Below, one piece after another: positions 34,034-41,600 of a stretch of 64,000 bases of DNA (the stretch's first letter is position 1; each line of letters starts with the position of its first letter). Made by a program: the position numbers and the translations under genes. This DNA is from an uncultured Muribaculaceae bacterium (GTDB lineage Bacteria; Bacteroidota; Bacteroidia; Bacteroidales; Muribaculaceae): contig CAJUKE010000007.1 in the NCBI GenBank assembly GCA_910587075.1, positions 16,622 to 80,621 on the forward strand, written 5' to 3'. The notes below the pieces were generated by a model. The model searched no databases and had not been told where the DNA came from. It worked only from the letters and a program-made list of their open reading frames with translations.

Positions 34034-34492
34034 TCAGTTGAGCTGCGAGGCCACGAGGGTGTCGAATTCGGCTTCCTGGAGGAATCCGAGCGATGTGGCG
34101 GTCTGGCCGTCGGGGCGGATGAAGAGCACCATGGGGATCGACTGCACGCCGTAGCGGGCGGCGAGTTCGGGGTGCTGGTCTACGTCGACGCTGTAGAACA
34201 GGGCCTTGCCGGCGTATTTCTCGGCGACGGATTCGAAGTTGGGGGCGAACTGCTTGCAGGGGCCGCACCAGGTAGCGTTGAAGTCGACCACTACGAGTTT
34301 GCCGGGGTCGGCGGGGAGGGTGGCACCCTTTTCAAGGTCGATCACCGCGGGTTCGGCGTCGGCGACGGTGGTCATTTCGGCAGCCTGCTCTTCGGCTGCG
34401 GCTGCCTCGGCCTTGGCGTCGGCTTTCGAGCCGCAGGAGGCGAGGAGCGCTGTGGCGGCGAAAGCTAAGAAGGTTGATTTTACTATGTTCAT
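34034..34492 (-). CDS. Thioredoxin-fold lipoprotein
   Basis: 152 residues from ATG 34492, chosen since it begins a lipoprotein signal (MNIVKSTFLAFAATALLASC); six extra codons upstream would come from an inserted repeat element. After a low-complexity Ala/Glu linker, the thioredoxin domain has VVDFNATWCGPCKQFAP with the WCGPC redox site, and the cis-Pro loop VQSIPMVLF. It is anchored in the periplasm or outer membrane and probably reduces or oxidises disulfides of exported proteins. The ~185-bp MITE-like element ends three bases upstream of the start codon, so the leader and perhaps the promoter come from the element. Confidence 0.9.
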   Translation of the reverse strand: MNIVKSTFLAFAATALLASCGSKADAKAEAAAAEEQAAEMTTVADAEPAVIDLEKGATLPADPGKLVVVDFNATWCGPCKQFAPNFESVAEKYAGKALFYSVDVDQHPELAARYGVQSIPMVLFIRPDGQTATSLGFLQEAEFDTLVASQLN

Positions 34493-34495
34493 AGT

Positions 34496-34680
34496 TAAGT
34501 AACTGTTCAAAATTATTTTAGATTAACGGGTCTGATTATTCCAATATTTCTCCGGCAAAATTTTTGAATCTTTTCCTCTCTTCATCAGTCGTGTAGCTCG
34601 CTACACTCCTTCTTCATCGAGAAAAATCTTCTAAAAATTTTCCTCGGAGAAATATTAAAATAATTTCGACCAGTTACTTA
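34496..34680. mobile_element. MITE-like element, diverged copy in opposite orientation
   Basis: 185 bp with TAAGTAACTG...CAGTTACTTA ends. Read as its reverse complement it shares with the other two copies the AAATTATTTTA next to the end and the core GAAGGAGTGTAGCGAGCTAC extending into ACGACTGA. Outer stems have changed but remain able to pair. It contains no coding capacity. Confidence 0.75.
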
Positions 34681-34697
34681 TATTGTAGAGAGATATT

Positions 34698-34747
34698 GAA
34701 AAACGGGAGACGGCATCGGGGCGGGTGCCCCGTTGCGCGCCTCCCGT
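34698..34747 (-). terminator. Terminator of malate dehydrogenase gene
   Basis: On the minus strand an ACGGGAG/CTCCCGT outer stem and a CGGGGC/GCCCCG inner stem are followed by TTTTT (34703-34699), 16 bases past the mdh stop. Confidence 0.8.
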
Positions 34748-34762
34748 TGTCAGTTCAGGTGT

Positions 34763-35698
34763 TTAGAGGGCTGCTTTGAGGGCCTCGTTGGTGGCGTGAA
34801 CGGCCTTGGCGCTTGCTGCGAAGAGTTCCTTCTCTTCAGCGTTGAGGTCAAATTCAACGATCTTCTCGATACCGTTGCGGCCGATGATGCAGGGAACGCC
34901 GATGCAGAGGTCCTTCTCGCCGTATTCGCCGTCGAGGAGTGCGGAGCAGGAGATAAGCTTCTTCTGGTCGTGGAGCACGGCTGCTACCATCTGGGCCGAA
35001 GCGGCGCCGGGAGCGTACCAGGCGGATGTGCCGAGGAGGCCGGTGAGGGTGGCGCCGCCTACCATGGTGTCGGCAGCTACCTTCTTGAGCTGGTCTTCGG
35101 GGATGAGGGTGGAGGCGGGGATGCCGCGGTAAGCGGCGTAGCGTGTCAGGGGAATCATGGTTTTGTCGCCGTGGCCGCCGATCACGATGCCTTCAACCTC
35201 GGTGGAGTTGGCCTTGAGAGCCAGCGAGAGGTAGTATTTGAAGCGTGCGCTGTCGAGCGCGCCGCCCATACCGATGATGCGGTTCTTGGGGAGACCGGAA
35301 ATCTTGTGGATGAGGTAGGTCATGGTGTCCATCGGGTTGGCAACGCAGATGATGATGGCGTTGGGGGAGTGCTTGAGCACGCTCTCTGTAACGCTGCGCA
35401 CGATTTTTGCGTTAACGCCGATGAGTTCCTCGCGGGTCATGCCGGGCTTGCGGGGAACGCCGGAGGTGATGACAACCACGTCGGAGTTCTCGGTCATAGC
35501 GTAGTCGTTTGTAACGCCGATGAGACGGTTCTGCAGGCCGAGGATGTTGGCGGTCTGCATGATGTCCATTGCCTTGCCTTCGGAAACGCCTTCCTTGATG
35601 TCGATGAGGACTACTTCGTCGGCAACCTGGGTGGTAAGCAGAACGTTAGCTGTGGTGGCGCCCACGTTACCGGCGCCTACGACTGTTACTTTTGACAT
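34763..35698 (-). CDS. mdh: Malate dehydrogenase
   Basis: 311 residues of the LDH-like MDH type. The NAD-binding motif GAGNVGATTA opens the protein; TSGVPRKPGMTREELI, VANPMDTMTYLI, GMGGALDSARFKYYL and GGHGDKTMIPLTRYA (catalytic His) follow. It interconverts malate and oxaloacetate with NAD(H), and in Bacteroidales it serves the reductive branch to fumarate/succinate. It is a single-gene unit: a TATATTTG -7 element lies at 35760-35753 on the minus strand and a strong terminator follows the stop. Confidence 0.97.
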   Translation of the reverse strand: MSKVTVVGAGNVGATTANVLLTTQVADEVVLIDIKEGVSEGKAMDIMQTANILGLQNRLIGVTNDYAMTENSDVVVITSGVPRKPGMTREELIGVNAKIVRSVTESVLKHSPNAIIICVANPMDTMTYLIHKISGLPKNRIIGMGGALDSARFKYYLSLALKANSTEVEGIVIGGHGDKTMIPLTRYAAYRGIPASTLIPEDQLKKVAADTMVGGATLTGLLGTSAWYAPGAASAQMVAAVLHDQKKLISCSALLDGEYGEKDLCIGVPCIIGRNGIEKIVEFDLNAEEKELFAASAKAVHATNEALKAAL

Positions 35699-35752
35699 AG
35701 TGTTGAGTATTTATATGGTTTTGTTTCTGTTCTTACTCTGATTACAACATTG

Positions 35753-35760
35753 CAAATATA
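35753..35760 (-). promoter_or_regulatory. mdh promoter, -7 element
   Basis: TATATTTG on the minus strand matches TAnnTTTG exactly; a clear TTTG at the usual distance is not seen. The leader is about 45-50 nt. Confidence 0.55.
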
Positions 35761-35825
35761 ACGAAATATTTTGATATGAAATCATTTTGAGAAAATTTAG
35801 TAAATATTTCGTGATTTTTTGCCCG

Positions 35826-36824
35826 TTAAACGGCCTCAGGGCCGGTTTCGAGGGGGTCGCCGGGGGTGAAGAGGGGGTTGCCAGAGTACCATGCCACGCG
35901 GTTGGGGCCGATTCGAAGGTCGGCCACGGGCACCGCGCGGGGCGGCACGCCGGGGGCAGGTTTGCGGCCGGCCTCGCCGAGTATGTCGGGTGAGGTTTCG
36001 ACGCGTATGGCGTCCCAAATGCCGGTTTCGAGAATGTGGCCGAGGAATGTCGGCCCCGCCTCGACGAGAACAGAGGTAACGCCGTCGGCGAAGAGCGCGG
36101 CCAGGTGCTCGCCCCAGGGTTGGCGGTCACCGTGTGGTATGACGACGCGGAGGGGCTGGTCGAGGCCGCCCTCCCACTGGCGCACGCTGAGCCTGGCGTT
36201 GTCGGCCTCGACGGTGACGGCGGTTGATATTACCGCCTGGTTTTCGGCGCGGAGCCGCATAGTCGAGAGGGTGGTGAGCGGGGTGGAGAAGCGGTAGGCC
36301 GGTTCGCCGGGAGCGCGGGCTATGTCCATAAACCCGTCGGCCGAGCGCGCCCATTTGAGCGTGACGAAGGGGCGGCGTTCGCGCTGGGCGGTGAAAAACA
36401 CGCGGTTGAGGCGTTCCGACTCGATGGCGAGCAGCCCGGCGTCGACCTCGATGCCGGCCTCGCGGAGTATCGCGATGCCGCGGCCGTTGACTTTCGGGTT
36501 GGGGTCGCCGGCGGCCACAACAACCCGCCTGAACCGGCAGTCGCGCAGCAGGTTGGCGCAGGGCGGGGTCTTGCCATAGTGCGAGCAGGGTTCGAGGGTC
36601 ACATATATTGTGCTCTCGCTGAGCAGTTGGCGGTCGGCGGGGGCCACGGAGGCCACGGCGTTGACCTCGGCGTGGGCTTCGCCGTAGCGGCGGTGCCACC
36701 CCTCGCCGATGATTCTGCCGTTGGGGGCGGCGATCACGGCCCCCACCATCGGGTTTGAACGGGTGAGCCCACGCCCGTTGGCGGCGAGCCGCAGGGCGCG
36801 GCGCATATAGTCGGTATCGGTCAT
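35826..36824 (-). CDS. ribD: Bifunctional riboflavin biosynthesis deaminase/reductase
   Basis: 332 residues. The N-terminal zinc deaminase has HAEVNAV and PCSHYGKTPPCANLL (zinc-binding His/Cys). The C-terminal reductase domain (RPFVTLKWARSADGFMDIA) reduces the ribosylamino-pyrimidine. Together they perform the second and third steps of riboflavin synthesis. No FMN riboswitch is seen upstream; instead the MITE-like element begins 12 bases before the start codon. The reductase half has the usual Gly-rich C-terminal region but is on the short side. Confidence 0.94.
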   Translation of the reverse strand: MTDTDYMRRALRLAANGRGLTRSNPMVGAVIAAPNGRIIGEGWHRRYGEAHAEVNAVASVAPADRQLLSESTIYVTLEPCSHYGKTPPCANLLRDCRFRRVVVAAGDPNPKVNGRGIAILREAGIEVDAGLLAIESERLNRVFFTAQRERRPFVTLKWARSADGFMDIARAPGEPAYRFSTPLTTLSTMRLRAENQAVISTAVTVEADNARLSVRQWEGGLDQPLRVVIPHGDRQPWGEHLAALFADGVTSVLVEAGPTFLGHILETGIWDAIRVETSPDILGEAGRKPAPGVPPRAVPVADLRIGPNRVAWYSGNPLFTPGDPLETGPEAV

Positions 36825-36836
36825 TGATGCGGTTGT

Positions 36837-37021
36837 TAAGTAGGTCGTGGAAATTATTTTATACTTCCGGCGAGAGTGTTTTTAGCCGGATTTTTCTTGA
36901 AGATGAAGGAGTGTAGCGAGCTACACGACTGAAGATGAGAGATAAAGACGGCAAAAAGACTCCGTCTGAAGTATAAAAACAAAATAATTCATAGTTTGTA
37001 ATAATTTTCACGACCTACTTA
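36837..37021. mobile_element. MITE-like element, copy A
   Basis: 185 bp bounded by inverted TAAGTAGGTCGTG ends. The whole element folds on itself: ACTTCCGGCGAGAGTGTTTT near the left pairs imperfectly with a block near the right, and a central palindrome GTGTAGCGAGCTACAC forms the tip. It differs from the copy at 53701 by about three positions. It fills the gap between ribD and the glycosidase gene, and its last three bases are that gene's stop codon. No ORF. Confidence 0.85.
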
Positions 37022-38632
37022 TTTGATAATTTCAGGGTGCCATTCGTTGCCGTAACGGTCGTAGGGAGCGACGGCGTACCAGTAGCCCGACGAGCGGGAG
37101 GGGGGTATGGAGTACTCATGCCCGTAGGTCACACCCATCACGAATTCCGGGCGGAAGTTCACCCCGCTCGAAGCGAGGGCGTCGAGCGGCGAGAGGTTGT
37201 CGGGCACGGCGTACACCACATAGCGCATATCGGGGTGGGGGTACCAGTTGAGCATCCCGCCGTCGCGGCGCAGGCCGCGGAGCGCGCCGGGGTTGGGTGC
37301 CTTCTTCCAGGTCATGGGGGGCATCAGCGCTGGGCTGGCGAACTGGTTGGCGGCGAGATAGTCGGTGAGGCCGGAGGTCTTTTTCCCGGTCATATATGAC
37401 ACGGAGTAGAGCACATGGCCCGAGCTCGGGGCTATGTCGGCTCCGTGTGTGGCGGCGTTGTGGCGGCGGTTGGTCTCTACCTCCAGCCCCTGCTCCTTCC
37501 AGGCAGGGGTGCCGGCGGGGAGAGCGCCTATGTTCTGGCTTGAGAAGAAGTGGCGCCCGAAGCGGAACGCTATCTCGCTCCACCATTTGGCGAGCGGCTC
37601 GTAGGGGTTTGTCGAGTGGTTCGATGCCCAGTAGAGCTGCGGCGAGACGTAGTCGACCGTACCCTCGGCGAGCCAGGGGAGCGGGTCGCAGAAAATGCGG
37701 TCATACATCCAGTCGTTGCCTACCGGGGGTGGCGTGAGTCCGTACTTGGCCGTGGCCTTGCCGTTGCCACCGGCCACGCCGGCGGGTGAGATGCCGAAGC
37801 GCACATAGGGTTTCTCCTCCTGGATCATAGCGTAGATTTCGCGCACGGTCTGGTGCACGTTCTCGCGCCGTTGGTCGGCCTCTTTCTTGGGGTCGGCTCC
37901 CGGGGTGAACGGGAAGCGGTCGGGGTAGAAGTAGTCGTCGAAAATCAGGCCGTCGACATCGTATTTGCCTATTATTTCGCGGCAAACCTCTACGACGTGA
38001 TTCCTCGCTTCGGGATTACCCGGGTCGAGAATCGCCATTACGGAGGGCTGTGCCGAGGGAGCGGGGCGGCGCTTGCCGTTCTTCCCCTTGGCTTTCGACC
38101 TGGCCCGGGGCGCGGGCTTGTCGCGCATGGTAAGCACCCACCCCTTTTCCATAGGGTTGAAAGTGCCCTTGCCGGAGGCGATGCGCCGGGGGCGCGGCTC
38201 TTCGTTTTTCGACACGCGGAAGGGGTTTACCCAGGCGTGGAGCTCCATGCCGCGGGCGTGGCACTCCTCGATGGCGAACGCGAGGGGGTCCCACGTCGGC
38301 TCCCCCTGGGGGTCTTTGCCGGTGAGGAACTCGCTCCAGGGTTCGAGGGTCGAGCGGTAGAAGGCGTCGGCCATCGGGCGCGTCTGGAAGAATACGGCGT
38401 TGAATCCGGCGCCTTGCAGCAGGTCGAGGATGTCGGTCAGTTCCTTTTTCTGCGCCGCGGCCACGGCCTCGCCGACGCCGGTGCGCGAGGGCCAGTCGAT
38501 GCCGTAGACGGTCGCCAGCCAGGCGCCGCGCATCTCGTGTTTGGGTGTCTCCGAGTCAGAGGGAAGCCCCGCTCCGGCGGCGAGGGCCGGGAGCAGGGCG
38601 AGTAGAAGTGCGGATAATACGGTGCGTATCAT
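37019..38632 (-). CDS. Secreted family-10-like glycoside hydrolase (GHL10/DUF187)
   Basis: 537 residues with a signal peptide (to about LAAGAG). The GHL10 domain is recognised from EMRGAWLATVYGIDWPS, LQGAGFNAVFFQTRP, HAWVNPFRVS, VDGLIFDDYFYP and VDYVSPQLYWA. A fibronectin-like C-terminal part ends GYWYAVAPYDRYGNEWHPE. Family members are linked to cleavage of peptidoglycan-like glycans lacking peptide stems or other unusual glycans; substrate is uncertain. The TAA stop lies within the end of the adjacent repeat element, so that insertion set or abuts the natural C-terminus. Confidence 0.88.
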   Translation of the reverse strand: MIRTVLSALLLALLPALAAGAGLPSDSETPKHEMRGAWLATVYGIDWPSRTGVGEAVAAAQKKELTDILDLLQGAGFNAVFFQTRPMADAFYRSTLEPWSEFLTGKDPQGEPTWDPLAFAIEECHARGMELHAWVNPFRVSKNEEPRPRRIASGKGTFNPMEKGWVLTMRDKPAPRARSKAKGKNGKRRPAPSAQPSVMAILDPGNPEARNHVVEVCREIIGKYDVDGLIFDDYFYPDRFPFTPGADPKKEADQRRENVHQTVREIYAMIQEEKPYVRFGISPAGVAGGNGKATAKYGLTPPPVGNDWMYDRIFCDPLPWLAEGTVDYVSPQLYWASNHSTNPYEPLAKWWSEIAFRFGRHFFSSQNIGALPAGTPAWKEQGLEVETNRRHNAATHGADIAPSSGHVLYSVSYMTGKKTSGLTDYLAANQFASPALMPPMTWKKAPNPGALRGLRRDGGMLNWYPHPDMRYVVYAVPDNLSPLDALASSGVNFRPEFVMGVTYGHEYSIPPSRSSGYWYAVAPYDRYGNEWHPEIIK

Positions 38633-38657
38633 TTCGTTTTATGTCGGTATGTCAGGT

Positions 38658-41600
38658 TCAGTCGAGGGGCGCGATAGTTATTTTCGCGCCTGCCGAGTGG
38701 GCCGCTATGCGCGGGTTGTACTGGCTCTGCGCCTGTGCGGCGCCGGAGGTGAAGTCGCCTGCCTGGGCGGCGAAGAGTTCGTAGCTGAGGCGGTAGGTGC
38801 CCTTGGGCAGATGGTCGATGAAGATGTTGGTCTGCGAGTTGCGGTTTTCGCGGTAGAAGCAGAGCCCTTCGGCCCATATGGGCTCGGGGAGCTGCGACGT
38901 GGGTTCGAGTCCGGCGGCGTGCTTGTCGTTGATCACCACATAGTCCATATCCTCGCCCACGGTGAGGGTCAGCTCGACGCGCACGCGGTCACCTACCTTG
39001 AAGCGGTCGCCGGGCATCCAGGCCGAACCGTTGTAGACCGAGAGCGACTTGCCGATCGCGAGCTGGTCGCATGCCGCGGGGCGCAACTCGCTCATAGTGG
39101 CCTCGCGGAGGGTCACAACGGCACCGAACGAGGGGTAGTCGGCCTGGCGGTCGATGGTCAGTTCGGCGGCTTTCCCCAGGAGCGGGGTGATAGGCGCGGT
39201 GAACGAGCCGGAGGCCATCTCCTTGACCGGGGCCTCGACAATCTCGCCCCCTACGCGGATCACGGTGCCGGAGGGGTTGACAGTCCATTTGCTGCCTGAG
39301 GAGAGTATGGAGGCCACCACCTGCGAGGTGACTACGGAGGTCCCCCAGTCGCAGTTCTGCTTCTGCAGTATGAGCCACTGGCGTATCTTGTCGATGTCGG
39401 CCGATGCGGGTTCGACTGCGGCGAAAGCGTCAAGAATGATCGAGGTGATGCCGATTTTGTCGAACGACCAGAACCACATATCGTTGAGCTGCGCCCACCA
39501 CATACCCTTCTGTGGGGTAGAGGTGGCGTACTCGCGGAGCGAGGCGAGAATCTGCCGGGCGGTGGCGTTGTAGCCGTTGGAGTTGAGGATCAGGGCGTCG
39601 ACGGCCTTTTGGGCCACGTTATGCTCCTTCCACGACGCGATGCATTTCTGCACCTGCGAGTCGGTGACGCGGCGGGCCGCGGCCGAGCGGCGCTCATCCT
39701 TGAAGAAATCGCGGATCAACACATAGCGCGAGTAGTCGGCCTTGGGGTATTTGGCGAAGTCACGGGCCACCTCGCGGTCCATATAGTCGCAGGCGTCGGC
39801 GATCATTTTGGCGAGGTCCTTGTTGTCGGGGAGCCAGCCCAGGCGTTTGAGGTCGCCGAGCATACCCATTATATTATAGGTGGACCACTCGGATACCCGG
39901 GGATACTGCGCCGTCCAGTACCATCCGCCGTCGGGGGCTGCTGTCTTGCGCAGGTCGGCGATCGCTTTCTCGATCACCTTCGCGGTGTTCTTGCTGTTGA
40001 GGAGCAGGGTGAGGCGCTGCATCCGCTCGGTATCGGAGAGGGAAGCCTGTACCCAGGGTGTGGAGCTCAGGAGCATCTGCTTGAGCTGCGAGTCCTTGTC
40101 GAGCTTCGATATGAGCGCCGAGTCGCCGGGGTTCTCGGCCCAGCGGCGCAACGCGCGGGCAATCTCGGGGTTGTCGCGCATAAGTCCGTCGGCCACGGCG
40201 GCTGATAGAAGCGCCGCGGCGGCTTCGTTGGAGGAGCTGATCGAGCCTTCGCGGAGTCCAGGGAGCGCCGAAACGACCTCCCAAGTCGGGTTCTCGGTGA
40301 AGGAGAGCATCACCCGCGAGTTTTTCCCCGCGCCGGGGAGGGGTAGGGTGAAGTTTGCCTGGTCGGGCGCGATGTAGAACATCTCCGACTCCACGACATC
40401 CTGCTCGGCGGGGAGCACGGCAATGAGGCTCTGCTCGCCGTCGGAGAAGTTGGCGGCGGTGCCCATCACGCGGAATATCACGCCCGGAGCGTCGGAAGGC
40501 GCGGTCACGGGGAGAGTGAGAGCCTTGGAGGCGCGAGGTTCGAGAGTCACGGGGGCCTCGGTCTTGGTAATCAGTTGGCCGGTGCCGGAGGCCGAGAGGG
40601 AGAGCGCGACGTTGACGGTCAGCGCCGAGTCGGTATTGTTCATAACCGTAGCGGCGATTTCCGCCCGGTCGCCTATGCGGAGGAAACGGGGCGCGTTGCC
40701 GTTGACCATCAGGGGCTTGGAAGCAACGATGTCGGCCTGCGCGGTGGCGAAGAGCATATCGCGGTTGTAGGCCAGTGCGCGGAGCAGCCAGGTGGTGTTG
40801 GCGTCGGGCACGGTGTATTCAGCCGTCAGTGAGCCGTCGGGAGCCGTGGTGAGCGTCGGGCGGAAGAATGCCAGGGGGATTTCCGACGGGCGGTAGGTTT
40901 CGGCCCGCTTGGAGGGCTCGTCGCCGGCGCCTGACTCCGATTCGGCTACCTCCTCGGTGGCCGCGTCATAGCTTACCGTTACGGATTCAGCCAGGCCGTT
41001 GTCGGCCCCCGCGGCCATCGCGGGAGCGGCCATCTTGGCCTCTCTCACCACGGAGCAATCCTCGATTTCCTCTACTGCCGCTTCATCTTTAATGGCTCCG
41101 GTCTTCATCAACACCCGCGAAGTGGCGTAGCCTCGGATCATAATCTGGGGCCAACCGAGACGGCGCCCGTAGGTGTTGAAGTCGGGAGCGTCGAGGGTAA
41201 TGGTTTTCAGATATTTGAATTGCGATGTGTAGCTGAAATATGAGGAGTCGAACGTGAACCCGTTCCAGGAGGCCGACTGCGGGTAGGTGTAGAACGAGCA
41301 GAACGACAGCGGGTTGCTTTGCAGCACGTCGATAGCCTTGTTGCTCATATTGAGAATCATGGCGCTCTCGGCCTTGGCCCCGTTCTCGGGAATCACGCGG
41401 AGGGTGAGCTTCTCGGTGTCGCCGGGAGTCACCTTGTCGCGGAAGGTCTCTATTTTGATCTTTATGGCCTGGGTTGAGGCGGCGGATGATACTGTGACGC
41501 GGCCGCTGTAGCTGCGGCAGTCGCGCACACAGTTGAGCTGGATGGAGCACGATGGTACACCATGCAGAAGAATCACGCTCACGGGGTGAACACCCTGCTT

